A stretch of DNA of 64,000 bases, from the NCBI GenBank assembly GCA_029263455.1, contig JAJCXM010000001.1, positions 124,001-188,000 of the forward strand, written 5' to 3'. The translations under genes and the position numbers were made by a program. Positions 35,269 to 44,043 of this stretch are shown here, one piece after another (the first letter of the stretch is position 1; every line of letters starts with the position of its first letter). The notes under the pieces are model-generated. The model ran no database searches and was not told the origin of the DNA. It saw only the letters and a program-made list of their open reading frames with translations. Source of the stretch: Holophagae bacterium. Its GTDB lineage: Bacteria; Acidobacteriota; Holophagae; Acanthopleuribacterales; Acanthopleuribacteraceae.

Positions 35269-36048
35269 ATGATTCAGGTCGAGGGACTCAGTAAATATTT
35301 TGGGTCGATCAAAGCAGTCGACAATTTGTCATTTCATGTAAAGCCAGGAGAGATTGTGGGCCTTCTGGGTCCCAACGGAGCGGGCAAAACGACGACCATG
35401 CGATGCATGTGTGGTATTACGCCAGCCAGCGAGGGTCGCGTCATCATCCAAGGAGCCGACCTTGCCGATGACCCCATTACGGCCAAACGCGAACTTGCTT
35501 TTGTGCCATCAGAACCACGCCTATTTGATTATCTTACGGTCCGCGAGCACCTTGGATTTTTTGCTCGTTTGTATAGCGCAGCAGACAGTGAAACAAGATC
35601 GCTTCATCGACAAAAAGTTCAGCAAAGCGAGCAGGCTGGCGAATCATTGTTGCAAGAGCTGGATTTAGGCGATCGCGCCGATTACCTGCCCGGCGCCCTT
35701 TCGCGCGGTATGAAACAGAAGCTCATGATCGCTTGCGCTTTGATTCACGAACCTAAAATTCTCATTTTCGATGAGCCCTTCACGGGTTTGGATCCTCACG
35801 CGATACGCAAAGTGAGGCGCATCATTCAAGCTCATATCGCGAAAGGCGCGGCGATCATTATTTCCAGTCATCTTTTGGGCATGGTGGAAGACATGATATC
35901 CAACGCCATTATTCTCAGCCAGGGGCAAATGCTCGTTGAAGGTAGTTTAAAGGAATTGAGACAGAGACTATCGTCGGAGCATCAAGATGCTGATCTAGAA
36001 GAGATCTTCATTCAATTGACTTCAAACAATGCTCAGTCGCCTGCATGA
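35269..36048 (+). CDS. ABC transporter ATP-binding protein
   Basis: This 259-aa nucleotide-binding subunit has Walker A GPNGAGKTTTMR (about 38-49), LSRGMKQKLM as a slightly altered signature (family LSGGQ), and Walker B ILIFDEPFTGLDP, then ISSHLL with the switch His. It resembles the CcmA/ABC-2 exporter ATPases. The start is ATG 35269, next to a G-rich ribosome site; an in-frame GTG at 35254 is possible. Its TGA overlaps the ATG of the permease gene by 4 bp (ATGA), so the two form an exporter pair. Confidence 0.9.
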   Translation: MIQVEGLSKYFGSIKAVDNLSFHVKPGEIVGLLGPNGAGKTTTMRCMCGITPASEGRVIIQGADLADDPITAKRELAFVPSEPRLFDYLTVREHLGFFARLYSAADSETRSLHRQKVQQSEQAGESLLQELDLGDRADYLPGALSRGMKQKLMIACALIHEPKILIFDEPFTGLDPHAIRKVRRIIQAHIAKGAAIIISSHLLGMVEDMISNAIILSQGQMLVEGSLKELRQRLSSEHQDADLEEIFIQLTSNNAQSPA

Positions 36049-37724
36049 ATCAAGCCCTTTTTTACCTCATACTGCGCTCGACCAAGGGAAGAATCCGCGC
36101 GAAAATCACGCGCCTAAAAAACCCACGCTATCTGATTGGCGCCATCATTGGCTTCGCTTATTTCGCCTTGATCTTTCGGCGGAGAATCATGGGTGGCGGC
36201 CCTAGCATCTCTGAAGTGGTCTTCCTCAGTGAAGGTTTTGCGGCAGTCGCTGCCTGCATTCTCATGTTCGTGTTATCCGTTCAATGGATGCTCGTCTTTG
36301 CTTCCGGCGGCTTAAATTTAAACGAATCGGAAATGGAACTATTATTTCCGGCGCCCTTGTCACGTCGCGCCCTCATCCACTATCACCTACTAAAAGCACA
36401 GTTTGGTTTCTTGGTTCTCTCGAGCATCATTGCCTTGTTTTTGAAGCCAATCCTAGGACAGGCGGGCTATTTGCCGTCGACCTTTATGTTGTTCCTGACC
36501 ATGAATGTTTTTTTGTTCAACCAAACTTTTTTGGACATGCTTGCATTGGTTCAGACGAAACGTTGGCTGTTCCGCAGCCTGCAAGGCTTGTTTGCATTGA
36601 TCTTGCTATTTTCAGCCATTGTGACCCTTATCAGTTCATTGCAGTCGTTAACTTCCAGCGATCCCATATTCCCCGATTACGCCTTAGTCACCTGGGTAGC
36701 GGCCCCTTTCCAATGGTTGGTAAGAGGCTTCGTTGAACCCGGTCTTCAATCTGTATTGATTTCGTTTACCGCACAGTTTTCACTATTGGGTGCCTATTAT
36801 CTGGCCATCACTTCCTTAAGCTTTTCATTCGAAGAAGGCACAGCCCAGAAATGGAGTAAACGAAAAAAGCGGCGCCGTCGATTTCGTCGTGAACAACGTG
36901 AGGTGAATTCGGAGAAACCGCGCGCAGCACGTTCAGCATGGTTTGGTGTATCCCCTTCAATCTGGCGTGTATTGGTTGGAAAATCCGCCATTGGATTGCT
37001 ACGCTACGCCACCAAAGTGCCCATCACCTACATGGTTCCTGGCTTTTTGATCTGCTGGATGTTTGCCCTCATCAGCGGCCCTAGCGAAGTTGCCCCTATG
37101 CTTGGATTCATGGCGCTAGGATTTGGCGGCGTATTAATCCTGGCCGGTGGGCGTCTCTTGCACCTTGATTTCAGGACAGAACTCGAAAACATCGAACTAC
37201 TCAAGAGCTTTCCCGTCAAGGGCTATCAAATGGTGATCTCAGTATTGGTCATCAATTGCCTGGTGCTGGGATCAATCCATCTTTTGCTGTCATTCTTATT
37301 TACGCTGTCTTCAATGCTGATTGTTGACGCCAGCAGTTGGCCTTATTCACCAATCGCCATCGCACTATCTGTCATGATGATATTCCCCATTGTTTCCATG
37401 GTCTTCTTACTCCTAGAGAACCTGCTTTTTCTTTGGTTACCCGGCTGGTTCTTACCTGAAAAAGGGGAACGCCGTAGCCGTGGCTTTGACGTCATGGGTC
37501 GACGCATTTTCAACATCATCATTCGTTTCTTTGGATTTGGGCTGATGATCATATTCCCGACTTTAGTGGGCGTCTCTGCCACCATCTTACTGGGCGGAAA
37601 TACAGGCTTGCTGATTGGCAGTAGTCTGTTCGCCTTTGGCGTCTTGGCCGAACTTGTACCGGCCGTTGCCGTGGCCGGATTCCTTTATGACCGCATCGAT
37701 TCTATTGGCGATGACGCTGTTTAG
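36045..37724 (+). CDS. Putative ABC exporter permease
   Basis: This 559-aa protein has two blocks of transmembrane helices, about 45-260 and 325-555. A highly basic cytoplasmic loop separates them (KKRRRRFRREQREVNSEK, about 268-290). LSRRALIHYHLLKAQF and LFPAPLSRRA are typical of the putative ABC exporter family. It overlaps its ATPase gene by 4 bp. The cargo is unknown; such systems often handle small peptides or lipids. Confidence 0.8.
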   Translation: MNQALFYLILRSTKGRIRAKITRLKNPRYLIGAIIGFAYFALIFRRRIMGGGPSISEVVFLSEGFAAVAACILMFVLSVQWMLVFASGGLNLNESEMELLFPAPLSRRALIHYHLLKAQFGFLVLSSIIALFLKPILGQAGYLPSTFMLFLTMNVFLFNQTFLDMLALVQTKRWLFRSLQGLFALILLFSAIVTLISSLQSLTSSDPIFPDYALVTWVAAPFQWLVRGFVEPGLQSVLISFTAQFSLLGAYYLAITSLSFSFEEGTAQKWSKRKKRRRRFRREQREVNSEKPRAARSAWFGVSPSIWRVLVGKSAIGLLRYATKVPITYMVPGFLICWMFALISGPSEVAPMLGFMALGFGGVLILAGGRLLHLDFRTELENIELLKSFPVKGYQMVISVLVINCLVLGSIHLLLSFLFTLSSMLIVDASSWPYSPIAIALSVMMIFPIVSMVFLLLENLLFLWLPGWFLPEKGERRSRGFDVMGRRIFNIIIRFFGFGLMIIFPTLVGVSATILLGGNTGLLIGSSLFAFGVLAELVPAVAVAGFLYDRIDSIGDDAV

Positions 37725-37736
37725 ATAGTGATTGTC

Positions 37737-38345
37737 TCACTTGATGGCGTCAGGTTTCCTAGGTAGATGGCGCAATCCCATCCAAGCTAACGCTGCAATG
37801 TGGCTTGCCACCTTTTCAACGCTCGGCTTTTTAGTTTCCGTCCACCATTGACCCACGAATGTCACCATACCAACCAATGCATGCGCGTAAACCGGCGCTA
37901 CTTTATCGTCATAGCCTGCCATCTTGAAGTTACTGGCAAATACGTTACCAACTCGTTCAGCCACATCCGTGAGTAAACTCGACATATTCCCACGGCGCAC
38001 GCCGATCGGGGCGTCATGGGATAACACGGCAAAACCGTTAGGGTGCTCCTTGACGTAGTTAAGAAAGCCTAAGGCAGCTCGCTCAACACGTTCACGAGGT
38101 GTACCCGTCGAAATCGCTTCCTTGATTAAAGCCACCACAAACTCAACTTCACGGTCGACAATGACCGCGTACAAGCCTTCTTTTCCACCAAAATGTTCGT
38201 AAACAATCGGCTTAGATATTTTGGCCCGTGCCGCTATTTCCTCAACGGATGTCGCTTCATAACCGCGCTCTGCAAAAACGCGGCGCCCGACTTCAATCAG
38301 TTGAGCCCGTCGTTCAGCCGCCGTAAACCTCTTCTTCTTAATCAT
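37737..38345 (-). CDS. TetR family regulator, likely of the adjacent desaturase
   Basis: This is a 202-aa TetR/AcrR regulator. The DNA-binding domain at about 8-55 has the typical IEVGRRVFAERGYEATSVEEIAARAKISKPIVYEHFGGKEGLY. The ligand domain is helical. The start at 38345 (MIKKKRFT) is favoured; the 28 upstream residues in frame are non-family and cover the promoter. It is transcribed away from a fatty-acid desaturase across a 63-bp region of overlapping promoters and GTTACG repeats. A DesT/FabR-like role in sensing acyl-CoA or unsaturated fatty acid is inferred from this pairing. Confidence 0.85.
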   Translation of the reverse strand: MIKKKRFTAAERRAQLIEVGRRVFAERGYEATSVEEIAARAKISKPIVYEHFGGKEGLYAVIVDREVEFVVALIKEAISTGTPRERVERAALGFLNYVKEHPNGFAVLSHDAPIGVRRGNMSSLLTDVAERVGNVFASNFKMAGYDDKVAPVYAHALVGMVTFVGQWWTETKKPSVEKVASHIAALAWMGLRHLPRKPDAIK

Positions 38346-38347
38346 AG

Positions 38348-38410
38348 TTGACAACTTTACTACGATAGCGTAAGTTACGCAAACGTAGGTTACGGTTACG
38401 TAACTGTCAA
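38348..38410. promoter_or_regulatory. Overlapping face-to-face promoters with GTTACG operators
   Basis: Forward: TTGACA (38348-38353), 17 nt, TAAGTT (38371-38376). Reverse: TTGACA (38405-38410), 17 nt, TACGTT (38382-38387). The -10 elements point at each other 5 bp apart, so only one polymerase could bind at a time. Two palindromes lie inside: GCGTAAGTTACGC (38368-38380) over the forward -10, and GTTACGTAAC (38395-38404) next to the reverse -35. The outer TTGACA copies also form an inverted repeat. Confidence 0.6.
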
Positions 38411-38431
38411 CTAACGCATGAGGGTTCATTT

Positions 38432-39223
38432 ATGTACATCACCGCTTGTATCGTCGTTTTTCTTGTTGCTTATCTCATCAATACCACCACCATTTCCGTG
38501 CTATACCATCGCGGGCTCGCCCACCAGGCGGTGCAATTGTCGCCGCGCACGCGTCTCTGGGTTGCGCGTTTGGGGATTTGGTTTACCGGACTCGACGCCA
38601 AGGGTTGGGTGTGTATGCATCGCATGCACCATGCTCATTCCGACACGCCACTTGACCCTCACAGTCCGGTCAATCACGGCTTGTTCGGCGTTCTGTTAGG
38701 CCAGCTGCGTTCTTATGAGAAGACACTTCGCGGATTGGCGCGCAATAATCCGGAATACACACAACACGTTGAAGATCTCGACTTTCCGGTCAGCTCCATC
38801 ATTCGCCATGGCGTATGGTATTTGCCGTACTTGCTTCATCTCGTTTTTGCGCTTTTAATCGCAATACCAACTGGAGCTTGGGCCCTTGCTGCTTGCTATT
38901 TTGTGGGTATGATGAGTCATCCTGTTGAAGGCTGGATCGTCAATTCCTTAGGACACGCCGTTGGCGGCCGTAACTTCGACACCGACGACCAATCTCGCAA
39001 TAACCATCTGGCTGCTTGGCTGATCATGGGCGAAGGTTACCAGAACAACCACCACAGCCACCCTCGTTCCGCTAAATTTTCCTATCGCCGACACGAAATC
39101 GACCCGGGCTATTTTGTGTGTCGTGTGCTTGAGAAGCTTGGATGGTTAGAGATCGACCGCGCGTCACTCATAGGCACATTTCCAGCAGACGAAAACACGG
39201 CCACATCCTTTGTACAGATATAG
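38432..39223 (+). CDS. Acyl-CoA/fatty acid desaturase
   Basis: This 263-aa membrane di-iron desaturase carries the three histidine boxes of the acyl-CoA delta-9 type: HRGLAH (26-31), HRMHHAH (about 63-69) and NNHHSH (about 206-211). Four hydrophobic segments surround them. It introduces a double bond into saturated acyl chains for membrane fluidity, using O2 and an electron carrier not encoded nearby. The ribosome site GAGGG precedes the ATG by 8 nt. It is divergent from the TetR regulator and probably controlled by it. Confidence 0.88.
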   Translation: MYITACIVVFLVAYLINTTTISVLYHRGLAHQAVQLSPRTRLWVARLGIWFTGLDAKGWVCMHRMHHAHSDTPLDPHSPVNHGLFGVLLGQLRSYEKTLRGLARNNPEYTQHVEDLDFPVSSIIRHGVWYLPYLLHLVFALLIAIPTGAWALAACYFVGMMSHPVEGWIVNSLGHAVGGRNFDTDDQSRNNHLAAWLIMGEGYQNNHHSHPRSAKFSYRRHEIDPGYFVCRVLEKLGWLEIDRASLIGTFPADENTATSFVQI

Positions 39224-39296
39224 GAATTGTGCGAAGGATCATCGCAATCAACTGGATTAGGCATTAGGTTAGTCATACACACAGAGGAGTCCTGGC

Positions 39297-42074
39297 TTGA
39301 TCAGATGGTTCGTTCTATGCCAATTTGCGTTGATTCTTGCAGCTTCAGCCTTCGGAGCCACCTATTATGTATCGAGTTCGGAAGGCGATGACAATAACGA
39401 CGGATTAGCCACGGACCGCGCTTTCGAAACCATCGCACACGTGAACACCTTGTTGCTAAACCCGGGCGATCAAGTGTTGTTCAAATGCGGCGATCGTTGG
39501 CGCGGAGAAACACTACGCATCACACGTTCGGGCAGTGCCGCTCTGCCTATCCGCTACGCAAGCTATCCTGATGGGTGTGCGGACAAACCCATCATTTCCG
39601 GCGCTTTCCCGGTTACAGGCTGGACACCAGTTGGTGGCCAAATATATGTGGCAGATCTGGACCTAGGAGGAAATGCTGGTAGTTTTCCAATGGGCATGAA
39701 TCAGCTATTTCGCGACGGGACAAGGCTAAGCCCTGGACGTTGGCCCAACCTTGACGAGGGAGATGCTGGCTACAGTGAGATTGAAAGCCAGCCGGCCAGT
39801 GACCGAATTCAGGACAATCAATTGCCAGCTGTCAGTTGGGATGGCGCCTTGGTCCATATCAAGGGCATGCGCTGGTACATCATCAACCGTTATGTAACGC
39901 AAACCACCGGCTCGACTTTAGTGCTCAATGAAGATGCTGGCTGCTGGGACAACGACTGCACGGATTGGGGTTTCTTTCTCAATAACCACCCGGCAACGTT
40001 GGACCAAGACGGCGAGTGGTTTTTTGACGCGGCCAGTAATCAGGTCCATATTTACTCAGATAACGCGCCTGCCAATATGGAAGCCTCGGCCATCATGGCC
40101 ACTAACGACGATTTTCGTGGCGGCATTCTCTTAGGCAGGCACCTTCAAGAACACATTTCATATGTGATCATTGATAACTTCGAAGTATCGCGTTGGGATA
40201 TGCACGGCATCACCACGCCAACCAATCTGCAAAGTAGCGACAATTTCAACCTCACCATTCAAAACAACCATGTTCAAGATGTAGACGCGATTGGCATTAA
40301 TTTGCAGACATGGGTGTGGGATGCTGCTGTCGGTCCCAATGGATGGCGAGGTGGCCACGATCACCTTGTGGCCAATAACTTGGTTGAAGGCGCCAACCAC
40401 ATGGGCATTAACACATATACCTACGATTCGGATTTCATTGCCAACCATCTGAGAGATATAGGTCTTATTGAAGCTGCGGGTCTCAGCGGCATTGGTTGCG
40501 GCGACACTAGTTTTGGTGGATTCTGTACCGAATATGGAGATGGCTTTCGCATCAAGATCGATCAGGTCGCCTTCTCAGGCTTCGGCAATTTATTGCAATG
40601 CAACCGCCTTGAACGCATTGGCCACAACGGGGTCGACATATTCGGATCCAATAACGAACTCAGCCAGAACACAATTATCGAATCCTGCTATTCAAAAGGC
40701 GATTGCGGCGCCGTGCGCACTTTTGGCAACGGTAACTTAGCGTCAACGCCTGTCCACGACATTCTGCTGGACGAAAATCTAATTATCGACGTGATTGGCA
40801 ATACCGATGGCTGCGCCCCCTTCTTCAAACCGCTCTTCGGGATTGGCCTGTATATAGACCACTTCTCAGCGACTGTGACAGCCAGCAACAACACCATCAT
40901 GGATGCCACGATCGACGGCATCCTCTACCAAAACTCCTCCGGCACCGTTTCTGGCAACGTGCTCTTTGGCAACAATCGCGGCACCATGTTTCGTGGACAA
41001 ATTGGTCTTTATGGTTCGCCCACCCGTGTTTCGCTGAGTGACAACGTCATGATTGGCCAGCAAGCAAGCGCTAGAACGCTTATCTCAGACGCGTTAGTTA
41101 ACGTCGTTGCGTCCAACTTTAATTACTTCTTTAACGCATTCGAAGACGCCAACATCCACGTTTCCGGGCAAAGAACACTGAGTCAGTGGCAATCGTTTAG
41201 TGGCATGGACGCTCAATCTGTGGCGAATTGGTATCAACTCAACCCGCCAGACCCACCGCTGGCCCAGCTGTTCTTAAACAATACAAAAGATCCGTTGCAA
41301 ATTAACCTCGGCGGCTCCACCTATTTGGATCTGGATCAGAACCTGGTGACGGGTAGTTTCACCTTACAGCCATCCCGCTCACGCGTGTTGGTTCCGCAAT
41401 TCATTTGTAACCCTAGCGCTGTTGTGAGCGGTGATAGCACCATCTGTTTAGGCGACGATGCCGTTATCTCAGTGGTTCTAACCGGCACGGCGCCTTGGGA
41501 TCTTCACTGGTCTGATGGCGGATCACAGCTGGGCGTCATTTCCAGCCCGGCGACACGCATGGTTTCGCCAACCGAAACAACCAATTATGAGTTAACCAGC
41601 TTCAACGACAGCCAATGTGCAGGCATTACCAGTGGTTCTGCCACGATCATTGTTGGTGATTCACAACCTTTATGGATCGAACCAAGAGCTGCGGCACAAG
41701 GTCTTCTACCACTGAGCTTTACTGCTCACATCCCTTGTGTCAATCCAACGTTAGGTTGGACTTGGACGCTGGGCGGTGCCCTTGAGGCAGAGGACGTAAA
41801 CCCAGTAACCCTTAGCTCCGTATTGACATCGTCAACAAACCTCGTTGTCGAAGTCGATCAGGGCGGCATGCCCCTATCGGCCGCAGCTGTGATTCTCGTA
41901 TCTCAACACCCTATTAACCTGGACCTTAATGGCGACGGCTGCAACGATGATCAGGATCTTTTATTATTGGCATCCACTTGGCACATGCCTAGTAACAACG
42001 ATCCCAACGATGATGGCTGGGTCGATATCAGAGACCTACTCTATATCAATACCGACAATAGCGGCTGCCCTTAA
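39297..42074 (+). CDS. Secreted right-handed beta-helix protein with C-terminal dockerin
   Basis: This 925-aa exported protein has a signal peptide at residues 1-20 (TTG start; AGAGGAG lies 8 nt before it). Residues about 21-640 form a right-handed parallel beta-helix of the pectate-lyase/DUF1565 type, beginning with YYVSSSEGDDNNDG and continuing through Asn-rich turns. An Ig/PKD-like region follows at about 690-870. The last 50 residues are a dockerin-like pair (DLNGDGCNDDQDLLLLAS, DPNDDGWVDIRDLLYI). A polysaccharide lyase or glycan-binding role is likely but unproven. It resembles the RIFT-barrel dockerin protein at 20.6 kb in organisation, yet no cohesin partner is visible. Confidence 0.7.
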   Translation: MIRWFVLCQFALILAASAFGATYYVSSSEGDDNNDGLATDRAFETIAHVNTLLLNPGDQVLFKCGDRWRGETLRITRSGSAALPIRYASYPDGCADKPIISGAFPVTGWTPVGGQIYVADLDLGGNAGSFPMGMNQLFRDGTRLSPGRWPNLDEGDAGYSEIESQPASDRIQDNQLPAVSWDGALVHIKGMRWYIINRYVTQTTGSTLVLNEDAGCWDNDCTDWGFFLNNHPATLDQDGEWFFDAASNQVHIYSDNAPANMEASAIMATNDDFRGGILLGRHLQEHISYVIIDNFEVSRWDMHGITTPTNLQSSDNFNLTIQNNHVQDVDAIGINLQTWVWDAAVGPNGWRGGHDHLVANNLVEGANHMGINTYTYDSDFIANHLRDIGLIEAAGLSGIGCGDTSFGGFCTEYGDGFRIKIDQVAFSGFGNLLQCNRLERIGHNGVDIFGSNNELSQNTIIESCYSKGDCGAVRTFGNGNLASTPVHDILLDENLIIDVIGNTDGCAPFFKPLFGIGLYIDHFSATVTASNNTIMDATIDGILYQNSSGTVSGNVLFGNNRGTMFRGQIGLYGSPTRVSLSDNVMIGQQASARTLISDALVNVVASNFNYFFNAFEDANIHVSGQRTLSQWQSFSGMDAQSVANWYQLNPPDPPLAQLFLNNTKDPLQINLGGSTYLDLDQNLVTGSFTLQPSRSRVLVPQFICNPSAVVSGDSTICLGDDAVISVVLTGTAPWDLHWSDGGSQLGVISSPATRMVSPTETTNYELTSFNDSQCAGITSGSATIIVGDSQPLWIEPRAAAQGLLPLSFTAHIPCVNPTLGWTWTLGGALEAEDVNPVTLSSVLTSSTNLVVEVDQGGMPLSAAAVILVSQHPINLDLNGDGCNDDQDLLLLASTWHMPSNNDPNDDGWVDIRDLLYINTDNSGCP

Positions 42075-42102
42075 CCAGAATAAGTCTCATGATTCTGTTA
42101 AG
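42070..42102 (+). terminator. Hairpin over the beta-helix stop codon
   Basis: CTTAACCAGAAT (42070-42081) pairs with ATTCTGTTAAG (42092-42102), leaving one bulged base, over the TAA stop. It is AT-rich and without a T run, so it may be a weak terminator or an mRNA 3' stabiliser. Confidence 0.3.
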
Positions 42103-42216
42103 TGTCAGCGAATCTGCGCGTACACAGTAGGGCCTCACGTATTTTTGTAAACAAACGCAGTCTACTCGGGCCTGTTAGAATAACGATCCCAGTACTTGGC
42201 TTAACAAGGAGACAAG

Positions 42217-42657
42217 ATGAAGTGGTTGGTATATCTATCTGGCGAGATCCACAGTGACTGGCGCCAACAAATTGAGCAAGCGTCCTCTAAACTCGGGCTT
42301 CCGGTTTCTTTTTGTGCGCCAGTAACAGATCACCCGGCTAGTGACGCGGCCGGTGATGTGCTGGGCGCAGAAAGTGTTTCGTATTGGCGCGACCACAAAT
42401 CAGCCAAGGTCAACGGCGTTCGCACCCAATCCATGATCCAAAAATGCGATCTCGCGGTTATTCGCTTCGGCGAAAAGTACCGCCAATGGAATGCCGCATT
42501 TGATGCCGGTCAATGCGCTGCACTAGGAAAGCCCTACATTACGCTTCATGACGAAAATCTCATCCACGCGCTTAAAGAAGTTGATGCAGCTGCGGCCGCC
42601 TGGGCTCAATCACCTCAACAAGTTGTTGACGTAATCCGTTACATTACTTCTAGTTAG
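42217..42657 (+). CDS. ytoQ: YtoQ family protein
   Basis: This 146-aa protein matches the YtoQ family along its whole length: WLVYLSGEIHSDWRQQI at the start, FCAPVTDHPASDAAG, the conserved SYWRDHKSAKVNGVRTQ and KYRQWNAAFDAGQCAALGKPYITLH. The fold is related to nucleoside 2-deoxyribosyltransferases, but no activity is known for YtoQ. The ribosome site AAGGAG precedes the ATG. It stands alone, about 90 bp before a GntR-ABC operon. Confidence 0.88.
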   Translation: MKWLVYLSGEIHSDWRQQIEQASSKLGLPVSFCAPVTDHPASDAAGDVLGAESVSYWRDHKSAKVNGVRTQSMIQKCDLAVIRFGEKYRQWNAAFDAGQCAALGKPYITLHDENLIHALKEVDAAAAAWAQSPQQVVDVIRYITSS

Positions 42658-42736
42658 CAGGCTGATCTTCAAGATCACAACGTCACTAAAGCCGGAGCTA
42701 CGATAAAAGCCCCTTCCTCTTTATCAACCAGCTGTG

Positions 42737-42749
42737 TATACTCAGTATA
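42737..42749. promoter_or_regulatory. Palindrome overlapping the GntR start codon
   Basis: TATACT-C-AGTATA is a perfect 13-bp dyad whose last base is the first base of the ATG at 42749. Its left half reads as a -10 hexamer (TATACT). If so, transcription would begin at or next to the ATG and the mRNA would be leaderless. This suits autoregulation by the encoded GntR regulator. Confidence 0.5.
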
Positions 42750-43141
42750 TGAATATGAACAGTGGCATCGTCTTATCACAAACAGACGGCAGGCCGCTTT
42801 ATCAGCAGCTAATTGATCGCATCAAAAGGAAAATCGCACTTGGCGACTGGTCGCCAGGTGATTTGATCCCTTCGATACGCGCACTAGCTATTGAACTTGG
42901 AATCTCCGTGATCACCGTTAAACGGGCCTACCTTGAGCTTGAACATCAGAACATCATCCACACCCAACAAGGGATTGGCAGTTTTGTGTCGCAAGATCCG
43001 CAGTTAGGAAGCCAGCTTAATAGAACGGAATTAGGCGACCATATCAAGAAAGCGGTGCAACTGGCAGAAACACTTGGTCTCGATGAGGACGAACTCATCA
43101 AGCTGATAAAAGAACACAGCCATAAGTGGAGCAAAACATGA
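42749..43141 (+). CDS. GntR family regulator (YtrA type)
   Basis: This is a small GntR-type regulator of about 130 aa. The winged helix has the family blocks GRPLYQQLIDRIKRKIALGDWSPGDLIPSIRALAIELGISVITVKRAYLELEHQ (about 14-68). A short C-terminal dimerisation helix follows instead of a ligand-binding domain, which defines the YtrA subfamily. Such regulators control linked ABC transporters, which here follow at once. No ribosome site precedes any of the possible starts (GTG 42734, ATG 42749, ATG 42755). The stop overlaps the next gene's ATG by 4 bp. Confidence 0.82.
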   Translation: MNMNSGIVLSQTDGRPLYQQLIDRIKRKIALGDWSPGDLIPSIRALAIELGISVITVKRAYLELEHQNIIHTQQGIGSFVSQDPQLGSQLNRTELGDHIKKAVQLAETLGLDEDELIKLIKEHSHKWSKT

Positions 43142-44043
43142 CCGAACTAGCCCTCGAACTCATAGGCGTCAACAAGGCCTACAAACATTTTCAATTACGC
43201 AACCTCAACCTGGAGCTACCCAAGGGCCAAATTATGGGACTCATCGGCGCAAATGGTGCCGGAAAATCAACCTGCATGCGCATCCTCATGGGCTTGGTGC
43301 ATCAAGACAGCGGCGTCGTGCGTGTCATGGGCCACGAAATGCCAAGCCAACAGGTGCAAGCCAAGCAAGAGATTGGTTTCTTGTCAGAAGATATGCGTCT
43401 CTACGGTCAATCAAATTTACGCTGGCATATGGACTTCATCGCCTCCATCTTCCCCAGCTGGGACGATCTTTATGCTCAAAATCTTTGCGATATTTTTGAT
43501 TTAAATACCGATCAAGCCGTCAAAGGGTTCTCGCATGGACAACGTGTCAAAGCCGGTCTCGTGCTGGCACTAGCCAGACGCCCAAAATTATTGATTCTGG
43601 ATGAGCCTACGACTGGATTAGACGCCGTAGCTCGCTACGAGGTCTTAACCGAACTGATGGAAGTCATTCGCGACGAAGAGAATACGATTTTGTTCTCTTC
43701 ACATAACACCTACGACGTCGAAAAGCTTTCCGACACGATTTGCTTTATCGATCAAGGCCAACTGGTAGCTTCCAATGATAAGGAAAGGTTCTTGGATCAA
43801 TGGCGACGAATTCGCATAAAGCTGCCACAAGGAACTGACCTACCTGACAGCATTCAGGTGGTGAACATAAAGGGATCGGGACAAGAACGATCGATAATCA
43901 CAAATAGTTTCTCTCCCGATCTGGTTTCTAACTGGACACAAGCGGGTCTTGAAGTCATTGAAATCGAACATCTCTCACTGGAAGAAATATTCATCGCGGC
44001 AGTACAAAAGAGCCGTCGACTCAAAGAAGAGGTATGTGTATGA
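43138..44043 (+). CDS. ABC transporter ATP-binding protein (YtrB-like)
   Basis: This 301-aa ATPase has Walker A GANGAGKST (about 36-44), FSHGQRVKAGLVLALARRP as signature region (the LSGGQ motif reads FSHGQ), and Walker B LLILDEPTTGLD, then SSHNTYDVE. The C-terminal 90 residues are an extra domain as in YtrB/CcmA-like exporters. The start ATG 43138 overlaps the GntR stop (ATGA) and follows GGAG. The operon of regulator, ATPase and permease resembles ytrABC, which responds to envelope stress or antibiotics in Firmicutes. The substrate here is unknown. Confidence 0.9.
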   Translation: MTELALELIGVNKAYKHFQLRNLNLELPKGQIMGLIGANGAGKSTCMRILMGLVHQDSGVVRVMGHEMPSQQVQAKQEIGFLSEDMRLYGQSNLRWHMDFIASIFPSWDDLYAQNLCDIFDLNTDQAVKGFSHGQRVKAGLVLALARRPKLLILDEPTTGLDAVARYEVLTELMEVIRDEENTILFSSHNTYDVEKLSDTICFIDQGQLVASNDKERFLDQWRRIRIKLPQGTDLPDSIQVVNIKGSGQERSIITNSFSPDLVSNWTQAGLEVIEIEHLSLEEIFIAAVQKSRRLKEEVCV

